A DNA stretch of 13,100 nt from Myxococcales bacterium (GCA_021784495.1 JAJXSQ010000028.1:1-13100), one strand, 5' to 3'; shown: positions 1-7,827, counted from the first letter of the stretch. Program-made: numbers and translations. Notes: generated from the letters alone by a model not told the origin.

Positions 1-123
1 GCGGGCCGGCGGGGGGCGCGGCGGCGGCCGGGCCCCGGCCGAGGTCGGGAACTGCGTGGGGCGCGCGTCGGCGCCGGCGCCGAGGCCGGCGAGGAAGGAG
101 GGGCGCTGGAGCGGCTCGGACAC
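1..123 (-). CDS. fliH: FliH-like flagellar export protein, N-terminal fragment (runs off left edge)
   Basis: An open frame starts with GTG at base 123 and stays open for 41 codons to the window edge. It begins VSEPLQRPSFLAG and becomes Ala/Pro/Arg-rich, a low-complexity start that by itself identifies nothing. The call rests on two observations. An AGGAG ribosome-binding site overlaps the fliG stop codon and lies 6 bases before the GTG, and the gap from fliG is only 9 bases. In flagellar operons the order fliE-fliF-fliG-fliH-fliI is very common, and FliH N-termini are poorly conserved. FliH would be the peripheral stator that regulates the FliI ATPase in the flagellar type III export apparatus. 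That a coding frame starts here is fairly sure; the name FliH is inference from position. Confidence 0.55.
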   Translation of the reverse strand, partial: MSEPLQRPSFLAGLGAGADARPTQFPTSAGARPPPRPPPAR

Positions 124-129
124 GTTGCA

Positions 130-134
130 CTCCT
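130..134 (-). promoter_or_regulatory. Ribosome-binding site that fixes the GTG start of the fliH-like gene
   Basis: AGGAG on the minus strand overlaps the fliG stop codon (TAG) and sits 6 bases upstream of the GTG at 123. No ATG is available in the frame between here and the window edge. This spacing is the main reason to accept a coding start in the first 123 bases. Confidence 0.55.
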
Positions 135-1179
135 AGAGCATCTTCTCGGAGGGGCCGACGATGGTGATCCGCCCCTGCGACGCCAGCTCCTGGGCCTGCT
201 TGGCGATCTCCTGCTGCGCCGACTCGACGCTCGCCAGCTTGACCGGGCCCATCGCCGCGAGGTCGTCGGCGAGCATCTCCGCGGCGCGCGACGAGAGGTT
301 CTGGAGGAACTTCTGGCGGACGTCGGCGGTCGCCCCCTTGAGCGCGACGGTGAGCCGGCCGGCGTCGATCTCGCGCAGGAGCGTCTGGAGGTCCCGGTCC
401 GCGAGGTTGATCAGGTCGTTGAAGGTGAAGAGGCGACCGCGCAGCTCCCCGGCGAGCGTCTGGTCGTCCTTCTCGATCTCGGCGATCACCACCCCCTGCT
501 GCTGGGGGCTGATGCGGCGGAGGATCTCCAGGGCGGTGCTCTTGCCGTCGACGCGCCGCATGCCGCCGGCGACGAGGGCCTTGAGCTCCGAGGAGAGCGC
601 CTGGCCGACCTCCCGCAGGACCTCGGGCGCGACCGACTCGATGGTCGCCATCCGGCGGAGCACGTCGGGGCGGATCTTGTCGGGCAGGCGGTCCATCACC
701 CCCGCCGCGCGCCAGGGCTCGAGCGAGGAGAGGACCAGCGCGATCGTCTGCGGCTGCTCGCGCCCGAGCACCATGGCCAGGGCCTCGGGATCGGCCTGGG
801 AGACCGGCCCCAGCACCTCGTCGGGCGGCGGCGGCGGGATGACGCCGTCGAAGGCCCGCCGCGCCAGATCGGGGCCGAGCGCCTTGCTCGCGACCTCCCG
901 GAGCAGGTCGTCGCCAGCCGCGGTGTCGCCGCCGACCGTCTCCATCGCCGAGATGAAGGTCTCGAGGGACTCGGAGACCCGGGCCGGCGGGGCGCTGCGG
1001 AGATCCTTGGCGCCCAGCGCGACCCGGCGGAGCTCCGGCTCGCCGAACATCCGGAAGATGGTCCCGGCGGCGTCGGCGCCCACGCCGAGCAGCACCGCCG
1101 CGGCGCGCTGGCAGCCGACGCCGCTCGACTCCGCCATGATGGCCGCGGGGAGGGCGCCGGAGGGGATCGGATCAGCCAT
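133..1179 (-). CDS. fliG: FliG, flagellar motor switch / rotor protein
   Basis: This 348-aa protein matches the usual FliG length and three-domain plan: an N-domain (about 20-115) that binds the FliF tail, a middle domain (about 120-215) that binds FliM, and a C-domain (about 225-340) that meets the stator. The middle-domain EHPQ motif appears as EQPQ (141-144). In the C-terminal domain the torque-helix charges known from E. coli FliG (K264, R281, D288, D289, R297) align with K281, R298, D305, D306 and K314, so the last arginine is a conservative lysine. The context ALKGA (279-283) and SRAAEMLADDL (297-307) is typical. FliG acts at the cytoplasmic face of the MS ring. Its ATG overlaps the end of fliF by 8 bases, and GAGGAG lies 5 bases upstream at 1185-1190, which supports this start and indicates coupled translation. 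Confidence 0.97.
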   Translation of the reverse strand: MADPIPSGALPAAIMAESSGVGCQRAAAVLLGVGADAAGTIFRMFGEPELRRVALGAKDLRSAPPARVSESLETFISAMETVGGDTAAGDDLLREVASKALGPDLARRAFDGVIPPPPPDEVLGPVSQADPEALAMVLGREQPQTIALVLSSLEPWRAAGVMDRLPDKIRPDVLRRMATIESVAPEVLREVGQALSSELKALVAGGMRRVDGKSTALEILRRISPQQQGVVIAEIEKDDQTLAGELRGRLFTFNDLINLADRDLQTLLREIDAGRLTVALKGATADVRQKFLQNLSSRAAEMLADDLAAMGPVKLASVESAQQEIAKQAQELASQGRITIVGPSEKML

Positions 1180-2761
1180 TGGTGCTCCTCGGCTGGGGGT
1201 GGCCGCCCTCGGCGGCCATCCAGGCCTTCAGGATGTGGGCGGCGCGCGTCGGGTCCTTGGTCGCGAGCTCGCGGGCCCGCTCCCGGAGCGACGTCGCCGG
1301 GTCGGGGAGCGCGGGCCGCGCCGCGCCGGGGGCGGGGAGGCCGGCCTCCCGGGCGAGGGCCGCCTCGATCTGGGCGATGCTCGAGCCGGCGGTGATCACC
1401 GGGAGCTGCCCGCTCGCGGGCGCGCCGCCCCGGCGCGTCGCGGCGAGGCCGATCAGCGCGAGGAGGAAGACGCCGCCGGCGCCCGCCGCCCAGGGGAGCC
1501 AGGGGCGCGACGGGGCGGGGGCGGGGGGGGCGGCCTCGCCGACCTTCTCCTCGCTCCGGGTGAACGGGGCGCTGGTGATGTCGAACTCGTCGCCGCGCGC
1601 CTGGTCGAAGCCGGCGGCGCGCTTCGCCAGCTCGCCGAGCCGGTCGAGGTCCGCCTGGGGGCGCGGCTGCCCGTGCAGCCCGTCGACCAGCACCGCCAGG
1701 GAGATCTTCTGGAGCCGGGGGACCCGGGCCACCGTCGTGGTGGTGGTCTTCGAGACCTCGAAGTTGCGGACCTGGTCCTCGCTGGTGGAGGTGGCGCCCC
1801 GCGCCGGGGCGGCGGCCGGGGCGGCGGGGGCGAGCGGCTGGTTGGCGGCGGCGCCGGCCAGGCCGGCGGCGCCCTGGGCGGCGCCGACGGCGGTCTGGGT
1901 CACGTGGCGGTCGCTCCGGAGCGCGGTGGTGTCGGGATCGACGGTCTCGGCGGCCGTCTGCACCTCGGTGGCGTCCAGGGCGGCGGTGACGCGGGCGACG
2001 ACGTTCCCGGCGCCGACGGCCTGCTCGAGCATGTCGACGACCCGCCGCTCGAGATCGTGCTCCAGCTTCTTCTCGTAGGTCATCGCCTCGCCCCAGCCGC
2101 CGCTCGGGGTCAGCATCTCGCCGGTCCCGTCCACGATGGTGACCCCCTCGGCCGGGAGCCCGGGGACCGCCGACGCGACCAGGTGGCGGATCCCGGCGAT
2201 CTCGCGATCTCCGAGGGTGCGCCCCGGCTGGAGGTTCACCACCACGGCGGCGGCCGGGCTCCGATCCTGATCCCGGAAGAGGCCGCGCTCGGGCATCGAG
2301 ACGTGGACGCGCGCCGAGCGGACCGCCGCCAGGCGGGAGATCGTCCGGGCGAGCTCACCCTCGGTGGCGCGGCGGAGGTTCACCTTCTGGGTGAACTCGG
2401 AGACCCCGAGATCCCCGCGATCGAAGATCTCGAAGCCGACCCCGCCGCCGCGCGGCAGGCCGGCGCCGGCGAGGATGAGCCGTGCGTCGTACACCTTGGA
2501 GGCGGGGACGGCCAGGGCCGCGCCGCCGGCCTCGAGCCGGAAGGGCACCCCGGCGCCCTTGAGCGTGGCCGACGCCTCGGCCGAGTCCTCGGGCGTGAGG
2601 TTGGTGAAGGCGTACTGGTAGGCCTCGGCGCCCTGGACGGCGTTGAACACCCCGACCCCGACCGCGGCGAGCGCGGCGACGAAGGCGACGAAGCGGATGC
2701 CGGCCGGGATGACCGCGAGTGCCTTGGGGAGCTCCCGGAGCTGGGCGAGGAGGGGTTCCAT
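1172..2761 (-). CDS. fliF: FliF, flagellar MS-ring protein
   Basis: This 529-aa protein is near the family's usual 530-570 aa. Membrane segment 1 is about residues 22-42 and segment 2 about 421-443. Between them lies the periplasmic ring-building part: RBM1 about 48-105, and RBM2 about 117-220 opened by the characteristic GFEIFDRGDLGVSEFTQKVN (109-128). An Ala/Pro/Gly-rich insert (about 291-325) follows, and then the RBM3-like segment. The cytoplasmic tail 490-516 (SLRERARELATKDP, then HILKAWM) is the conserved FliG-binding helix pair. FliF oligomerises in the inner membrane as the base on which rotor and export gate assemble. The ATG follows fliE by 7 bases; the TAGGTGA site overlaps the fliE stop, with only 3 bases of spacer, which points to coupling with fliE. 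Confidence 0.97.
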   Translation of the reverse strand: MEPLLAQLRELPKALAVIPAGIRFVAFVAALAAVGVGVFNAVQGAEAYQYAFTNLTPEDSAEASATLKGAGVPFRLEAGGAALAVPASKVYDARLILAGAGLPRGGGVGFEIFDRGDLGVSEFTQKVNLRRATEGELARTISRLAAVRSARVHVSMPERGLFRDQDRSPAAAVVVNLQPGRTLGDREIAGIRHLVASAVPGLPAEGVTIVDGTGEMLTPSGGWGEAMTYEKKLEHDLERRVVDMLEQAVGAGNVVARVTAALDATEVQTAAETVDPDTTALRSDRHVTQTAVGAAQGAAGLAGAAANQPLAPAAPAAAPARGATSTSEDQVRNFEVSKTTTTTVARVPRLQKISLAVLVDGLHGQPRPQADLDRLGELAKRAAGFDQARGDEFDITSAPFTRSEEKVGEAAPPAPAPSRPWLPWAAGAGGVFLLALIGLAATRRGGAPASGQLPVITAGSSIAQIEAALAREAGLPAPGAARPALPDPATSLRERARELATKDPTRAAHILKAWMAAEGGHPQPRSTNG

Positions 2762-2768
2762 CGTTCAC

Positions 2769-3062
2769 CTAGACCGGCATGCGCATGACTTCCTGGTAGG
2801 TCTCGACCAGCTTGGCGCGGACCTTCTCGGCGACGCGCATGGCGATGTCCGCCTTGGCGAGGGCCAGCGACACCTCGTGGAGGTTGCCGGCCCCGTGGGC
2901 GACCGCCGCCGCCTGCTGGTCTCCCGCCTGCTGGAGCGCGTCGACCTGCGCGAGCGCCTTGCCGAGCGCCTCGCCGAACCCCGCCCCCGCGGCGGGTGCC
3001 GCCGGGGTCGCGCCGCCCACCGGGAGCGCCGCGCCGATTCCTCCGATGCCTTCGATGGCCAT
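2769..3062 (-). CDS. fliE: FliE, flagellar hook-basal body adaptor protein
   Basis: This 97-aa protein is the typical FliE size. The first 35 residues are low-complexity Gly/Ala/Pro, followed by the conserved helical C-terminal part. The block LHEVSLALAKADIAM (61-75) and the end VRAKLVETYQEVMRMPV (81-97) are classic FliE signatures. FliE joins the MS ring and export gate to the proximal rod formed by FlgB and FlgC, and is exported by the flagellar type III system without a cleaved signal. It lies 9 bases after flgC, with AGAGG a few bases before its ATG and overlapping the flgC stop. Position between flgC and fliF is the standard order. Confidence 0.96.
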   Translation of the reverse strand: MAIEGIGGIGAALPVGGATPAAPAAGAGFGEALGKALAQVDALQQAGDQQAAAVAHGAGNLHEVSLALAKADIAMRVAEKVRAKLVETYQEVMRMPV

Positions 3063-3071
3063 GGTCCGCCT

Positions 3072-3491
3072 CTAGGGAGCGATGTCGAGGGCGCGCTGCG
3101 CCATCGTCTTGAGGGTGTCGACCGCCGTCGCGTTGGCGTCGTAGGCCTTCTGGGCCGACATGAGATTGACGACCTCGTAGATGGGGTTGACGTTGGGGAG
3201 GGTGACGAAGCCGTTCGGATCGGCGTCCGGGTGCGACGGGCTGTAGACGCGGCGACCGGGGCGCTGATCCTGGGCGATCTCCGCGACCCGGACCCCGGAG
3301 AGGCCGGTCGCGCCGCCCAGCTCCTCCTCGAAGGGCGTGGCCTCGAGGACCGGATCGAGCCGGCGGTACGGGGCGCCGTCCGGTCCGCGCGTCGACTCGG
3401 CGTTCGCGAGGTTCGACGCGGCGAGGTTCACCCGGGTCCGCTCGACGGAGAGGCCGGTGGAGGAGAGGCGGAGCGCGGAGAGGAAGTCCAT
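3072..3491 (-). CDS. flgC: FlgC, flagellar proximal rod protein
   Basis: The frame is open far upstream, but the protein starts at the ATG at 3491 with MDFLSALRLSSTGL, giving 139 aa, the normal FlgC size. The N-terminal rod motif NLAASNLANAESTRG (22-36) followed by PYRRLDPV is diagnostic of FlgC. The C-terminal helix YEVVNLMSAQKAYDANATAV (105-124) is the partner coiled-coil helix of rod proteins. FlgC is a periplasmic rod subunit exported by the flagellar type III system. The start lies 5 bases after the flgB stop, with a GGGGTGA Shine-Dalgarno-like stretch overlapping that stop. Confidence 0.97.
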   Translation of the reverse strand: MDFLSALRLSSTGLSVERTRVNLAASNLANAESTRGPDGAPYRRLDPVLEATPFEEELGGATGLSGVRVAEIAQDQRPGRRVYSPSHPDADPNGFVTLPNVNPIYEVVNLMSAQKAYDANATAVDTLKTMAQRALDIAP

Positions 3492-3496
3492 GGCGA

Positions 3497-3922
3497 TCAC
3501 CCCTGGCCGTCGCTGGCCACGTAGCGGAGGATGGCGAGCTTCTTGGCGGTCGCGCGGGCGGTCGCGCCGTACTCGATGGCGTTCTCGGCGACCGCGGCGA
3601 GGGTCCGGTCGACGTCGACGGCGTTGCCGTCGAGGCCGGCCTGGGCGCCCGGCACCTCGGCGACGAACCGCTCCGGCGCGGTCGGCTGCGCGCCGCCGGA
3701 CGCGTCGAGGGGCACGTCCCCGGCCCGGGCCTCGCCCTCGACCGTCGGCCCGCCGAGCGCGGCCGGCCCGACGGCGTTCATCGCGGCGTCGAAGTCGAGG
3801 TCCCGCGGGAGGAACCCGGGGGTGTCGACGTTCGCCAGGTTGGACGCGAGGACCGCCTGCCGCGACAGCCTCACGTCGAGCGAGCGCTCCAGCGTCGACA
3901 ACGTGGCGTCGAAGATCCTCAT
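3497..3922 (-). CDS. flgB: FlgB, flagellar proximal rod protein
   Basis: This 141-aa rod protein has the N-terminal signature VLASNLANVDTPGFLPRDLD (24-43). Its C-terminal helix (NAIEYGATARATAKKLAILR, 114-133) is typical of FlgB. The middle, about 50-95, is a variable Gly/Ala-rich stretch. FlgB forms the first rod layer on FliE and works with FlgC. Its ATG overlaps the TGA of the upstream sigma-54 activator gene as ATGA, and GAGGAG lies 5 bases upstream (3928-3933) inside that gene, so rod synthesis is translationally tied to the activator. Confidence 0.96.
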   Translation of the reverse strand: MRIFDATLSTLERSLDVRLSRQAVLASNLANVDTPGFLPRDLDFDAAMNAVGPAALGGPTVEGEARAGDVPLDASGGAQPTAPERFVAEVPGAQAGLDGNAVDVDRTLAAVAENAIEYGATARATAKKLAILRYVASDGQG

Positions 3923-4998
3923 GGGCGCTCCTCTTGCGACCGGCGTGCCGGGAGCCCGACGAGGGGCGGAGGCCGCAGGTCACCCGCGGCGGCCGCGGCC
4001 GCCGGGACGCCGGCCTCCCGCCAGGCGCGCAGCTTGTTGCGCAGCGTCCGCAGGCCGATCCCCAGGAGCCGCGCGGCGTGGGTCCGGTTCCCGCCGACCC
4101 TCCGGAGCGCCTCCTCGATGGCGAGCCGCTCCAGCTGGGCGAGCTCGATCGGCAGGTGGGGCGGCAGCAGGCCGGGGGCCCCCCCGGGCGACGCCTCCGC
4201 GGCGGCGAGCTCCGGCGCGAGCCCCAGGTGGTGCGGCTCGATCTCGCCGCCCCGCGCGCGGACCAGCGCGCGCTCCAGGAGGTTGCGCAGCTCGCGGACG
4301 TTGCCGGGGAAGGGGTGGGAGAGGAGCGCCTCGACCGAGGCGGCGGAGAGCGAGGGCGCGGCCCTCCCGGCGGCGGCCGCGGCCTCGGCGAGCGCGCGCC
4401 GGGCGAGGGGGAGGACGTCCTCCCGGCGAGCGCGGAGCGGCGCCAGCGGGATCGGGTAGACGTCGAGCCGGTAATAGAGGTCGGAGCGGAGAGCGCCGGT
4501 CCGGACCATCTCCCGGAGATCCCGGTTCGAGGTGGCGATGATCCGGACGTCGACCGGGATGGGGCGGTGGCCACCGATCCGGTCGATCTCCCGCTCCTGG
4601 ATGACGCGGAGGAGCTTGGCCTGGAGCGCGAGCGGCAGCTCGGACACCTCGTCGAGCAGGAGCGTCCCGCCGTCCGCCTGCTCGAACCTCCCGACGCGAC
4701 GCTCGGCGGCGCCGGTGAAGGCGCCCCGCTCGTGGCCGAAGAGCTCCGCCTCGAGGAGGGACGCGGGGAGGGCGGCGCAGTTGACGGCGACCCAGGGGCC
4801 GTCGGCGCGCGGCGAGCGCTCGTGGATGTATCGCGCCAGGATCTCCTTGCCGGTCCCCGACTCGCCGACGAGCAGGACGGTGGTGGGGGTCGGCGCCACG
4901 TCGGCGGCGGCGAGGAGGGCCGCCTGCATCGCCGGGCTCTCGGCGACCGGCTCGACGCCGACGGGGCGGGGGGCAGCGGTGGCGGCGGTCTGGATCAC
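3919..4998 (-). CDS. Sigma-54-dependent transcriptional activator without receiver domain, in the flagellar operon
   Basis: This 359-aa bacterial enhancer-binding protein activates RNA polymerase holding sigma-54. After only about 20 leading residues comes the AAA+ ATPase: Walker A GESGTGKE (45-52), the sigma-54-contacting GAFTGA loop (92-97), Walker B LLLDE (113-117), the arginine-finger region RSDLYYRLDVYP (171-182) and GNVREL (232-237). The C-terminal Fis-type helix-turn-helix is about 300-325 (VGGNRTHAARLLGIGLRTLRNKL). No receiver, GAF or PAS domain is present, so phosphorylation control in cis is absent. The frame is open upstream to 6444, but homology begins here: GTG at 4998 has AGGGAG 7 bases upstream and overlaps the preceding stop as GTGA. 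Its place directly before flgB suggests that it controls later flagellar genes; its targets are inferred. No specific gene name is justified. Confidence 0.93.
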   Translation of the reverse strand: MIQTAATAAPRPVGVEPVAESPAMQAALLAAADVAPTPTTVLLVGESGTGKEILARYIHERSPRADGPWVAVNCAALPASLLEAELFGHERGAFTGAAERRVGRFEQADGGTLLLDEVSELPLALQAKLLRVIQEREIDRIGGHRPIPVDVRIIATSNRDLREMVRTGALRSDLYYRLDVYPIPLAPLRARREDVLPLARRALAEAAAAAGRAAPSLSAASVEALLSHPFPGNVRELRNLLERALVRARGGEIEPHHLGLAPELAAAEASPGGAPGLLPPHLPIELAQLERLAIEEALRRVGGNRTHAARLLGIGLRTLRNKLRAWREAGVPAAAAAAGDLRPPPLVGLPARRSQEERP

Positions 4999-6350
4999 GG
5001 GCGGACTCCCTGGGAGAGGAGGACGAGGCGCGCCGCCTCGGCGGCCGAGCTGGCGGCGGCGAGATCGGGATCGGCGGGGGCGCCGTCGGGCGGCGCCGCC
5101 TCGCCCGGCGGGGGCGCGGCGCGGCGGCGGACCTGCCCCCGGAGCGCGTCCCAGCCGTCGCGGCGCCAGTCGGAGGGGGAGAGGTGAGCGCGGGCGTAGA
5201 GGACGATCTCCTCGGCGCGGGCCCGGTCGCCCCCGTCGAGGAAGAGCGCCGCCACCCGGTGGAGGTGGGAAGGGAGGGCGGCGTCGGGGATCCGGCCGGT
5301 GACGGCGGCGAGGAGGTTCGCGGCGAACACCGGCGCCCCCGCGTCGGCGGCCTGATCGGCCGCGGCGCGCGTGAGCGCGAGCGCGAGCGCGGGCGGGAAC
5401 GGTCCGGGGGAGCGGTCCGGGAGCTCCAGGTAGAGCGCGAGCGCCGTGGAGCCGGTCGGGGTCGGGGCGCGGAGCCCGAGGAGCAGCAGGTCGCCGCACC
5501 AGCGCATCACCCCGGCGCAGGCGCCGCCGGGGGTCATCTCGGGCGCCAGGGTCCGCAGCGCGCCGGAGAGGTCGCCGGTGAGCGCCTGGATCCGCGCGGC
5601 GCGGATGGTCATGTCGTGCCGGACCGCCGGGGGGACCTGGCCGGGGTCGAAGACCGGCGCGCGCGCCTCGGCGTCGCCGATGCAGCTCGGCTCGAGCTCG
5701 CAGAGCCGCGCCTGGGCCATCCGGCCGTACGGGTACTCGCTGCGGGCGCGCCGCCAGTGGGCCTCGGCGGCCTCGAGGTCGTCGTCGGCCAGGGCGAGAT
5801 CGCCCAGGCGGAGCTCGGCCAGCGGCGCCGGACCGGCGCCGCTCGCGACGGCGAAGCGGGCGCGCGCCTCCGCGGCGTGGCCCGCGTCGAGGAGGCACTC
5901 GCCCTGGGCCTCGGGGGTCCGGCCGGGGCACCGGCCCAGGCCGAGCTGGGCGGGATCGAGCGGGACGATCGGGACCCCGCCGTCGTCCGGCCGCCAGGGC
6001 GGAACGGACAGGGACCGCAGGTCGAGGGTCGGCTCCCCGGGCACCGGGTCGAGCGTGGCGCGGAGGTCGGGGGAGCGGCAGACGAGCGTCACCGCCCCCG
6101 GGCCCGGGCCGCGCTCGACGCCGGGACAGAGGCGGGAGGCTCCGGTGAGCCGGCGCGCGACCGCGCCGACCGAGCCCCGTGGCACCTCGAGGGTGAGCCG
6201 CCGCTCGAAGGGCCGGGGCCGCAGCACGACCGGGGAGGCGGAGGCCGGGAGCGCGATGCGCTCGGCCGACCGGACGAGCGCCAGCGGCGGCGCGGCGGCG
6301 AGGAGCGTCAGGAGGGCGGCGGCGGGCGTCACGGGACCCGCGATGTGCAA
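4995..6350 (-). CDS. Secreted cysteine-rich protein with TPR-like region, unknown function, first gene of flagellar operon
   Basis: I do not recognise this 451-aa protein. A hydrophobic N-terminal stretch (VTPAAALLTLLAAAPPLALV, 7-26) looks like an export signal but lacks the usual Lys/Arg before it. About 40-115 is probably beta-rich, with Cys75 and Cys91. About 145-220 reads like two TPR helical hairpins (CLLDAGHAAEARARFAVAS; ALADDDLEAAEAHWRRA). More helices follow to about 405, then a Pro/Ala tail. There are eight cysteines (75, 91, 141, 152, 217, 223, 278, 285), fitting disulfides in the periplasm. The stop overlaps the next gene's GTG start by 4 bases, so it is co-transcribed with flagellar genes and may help in their assembly or sensing; that is inference. 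The start is uncertain: TTG at 6350 gives 451 aa, GTG at 6332 gives 445 aa and avoids the possible -12 element at 6346-6350. Confidence 0.8.
   Translation of the reverse strand: MHIAGPVTPAAALLTLLAAAPPLALVRSAERIALPASASPVVLRPRPFERRLTLEVPRGSVGAVARRLTGASRLCPGVERGPGPGAVTLVCRSPDLRATLDPVPGEPTLDLRSLSVPPWRPDDGGVPIVPLDPAQLGLGRCPGRTPEAQGECLLDAGHAAEARARFAVASGAGPAPLAELRLGDLALADDDLEAAEAHWRRARSEYPYGRMAQARLCELEPSCIGDAEARAPVFDPGQVPPAVRHDMTIRAARIQALTGDLSGALRTLAPEMTPGGACAGVMRWCGDLLLLGLRAPTPTGSTALALYLELPDRSPGPFPPALALALTRAAADQAADAGAPVFAANLLAAVTGRIPDAALPSHLHRVAALFLDGGDRARAEEIVLYARAHLSPSDWRRDGWDALRGQVRRRAAPPPGEAAPPDGAPADPDLAAASSAAEAARLVLLSQGVRP
5006..5011 (-). promoter_or_regulatory. Ribosome-binding site that decides the GTG start of the receiver-less activator
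   Basis: AGGGAG on the minus strand lies 7 bases before the GTG at 4998, inside the 3' end of the upstream gene. It supports a short protein without N-terminal domain over the much longer open frame (to 6444), whose extra part is an antisense-like arginine/proline-rich translation overlapping the 451-aa gene. Confidence 0.6.
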
Positions 6351-6361
6351 CGGCCGTGCGC
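6346..6361 (-). promoter_or_regulatory. Possible imperfect sigma-54 (-24/-12) promoter for the flagellar operon
   Basis: Reading the minus strand, GCGCACG-N4-TTGCA fits the sigma-54 consensus TGGCACG-N4-TTGCW at 14 of 16 positions, counting the four free ones. It has a perfect -12 half and exact spacing, but the first base and one of the two key -24 guanines are lost. Predicted transcription would start near 6335, almost at the GTG candidate start (6332) of the 451-aa gene. The lost guanine is a serious weakness, so this is a candidate only. Confidence 0.3.
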
Positions 6362-6399
6362 GCCCGGTCGACGTCGGGCTGACGCGCCGGGCGGGTCAC

Positions 6400-6417
6400 G
6401 GGGCGCAGCGGCGCCCC
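6400..6417. other. Perfect inverted repeat in the 113-bp gap after the FleQ-like gene
   Basis: GGGGCGC-AGCG-GCGCCCC forms a perfect 7-bp stem with a 4-base loop, 47 bases beyond the stop of the FleQ-like gene and about 50 bases before the next start. No T-run follows on either strand, so it is not a classical intrinsic terminator. It could mark a transcript end, a processing site, or be chance in very GC-rich DNA. I see no gene in the rest of 6351-6463. Confidence 0.35.
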
Positions 6418-6463
6418 GGGGCAGGCCCGGGCGCCGCGCTCCACGTCAGGCCGCCGGCGCCGG

Positions 6464-7609
<1,146 letters not shown>

Positions 7610-7641
7610 CTCGGTTCCCCTTCGCCTTGTCGCCGGCCGAG

Positions 7642-7706
7642 TGACGCCGGCATCGCCGTGACGCCACGAGCAAGCGCCCTGCCAATGACGCCAGCCGGGT
7701 GACGGC
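7642..7706. repeat. Four TGACGCC-type motifs clustered around the regulator promoter
   Basis: TGACGCC occurs at 7642-7648, 7659-7665 and 7686-7692, with the variant TGACGGC at 7700-7706; start-to-start spacings are 17, 27 and 14 bases. They bracket the -24/-12 element at 7669-7684: one is downstream of its predicted start, one covers the start region, and two are just upstream. The longer TGACGCGCCGG occurs twice nearby (6380-6390 and 6473-6483). They may be binding sites for a regulator, possibly autoregulation. GC-rich sequence makes chance copies easier, so function is inferred. Confidence 0.35.
7669..7684 (-). promoter_or_regulatory. Sigma-54 (-24/-12) promoter for the FleQ-like regulator
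   Basis: The minus strand reads TGGCAGG-N4-TTGCT, matching TGGCACG-N4-TTGCW at all but one position, with the invariant GG and GC doublets at the correct distance. Transcription would start near 7658, leaving a leader of about 49 bases before the ATG at 7609. Correct strand, gap location and distance support it. It implies that the regulator gene is switched on by another, or its own, enhancer-binding protein. Confidence 0.65.
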
Positions 7707-7812
7707 GGCCAAGTCGCCGGAACCAGGGCGTTTCACCTCCCGTGATGGCAGGGTCGGCGCTCACCCCGGGGAGGGAGCCACCCGGTTCGGCGGGACCGGG
7801 GCGGCCGGTGGA

Positions 7813-7827
7813 TTGACCTTGGGTCAA
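7813..7827. promoter_or_regulatory. Isolated perfect palindrome, candidate operator or enhancer site
   Basis: TTGACC-TTG-GGTCAA is a perfect 6-bp inverted repeat with a 3-base centre, AT-richer than its surroundings. Its centre is about 97 bases upstream of the predicted metX-hom transcription start and about 162 bases upstream of the predicted start of the FleQ-like gene, a usual distance for a sigma-54 enhancer. I cannot name the binding protein; it does not match the MetJ or MetR patterns. Confidence 0.4.

Noticed and set aside
161..2788. A plus-strand open frame of 875 codons opposite fliG and fliF
   Set aside because: Its translation is Arg/Ser/Gly-rich low complexity with no domain, while the opposite strand encodes clear FliG and FliF. 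It is a by-product of high GC, where stop codons are rare in other frames.
3492..4574. Upstream extension of flgC through flgB into the activator gene
   Set aside because: Only the part from the ATG at 3491 resembles FlgC, and its 139 aa is the normal length. The rest is an off-frame reading of flgB and the activator.
4999..6444. N-terminal extension of the receiver-less activator to a protein of 841 aa
   Set aside because: The extension is Arg/Pro-rich, overlaps the 451-aa gene in another frame, and contains no receiver or sensor motifs. The GTG at 4998 has a good ribosome-binding site.
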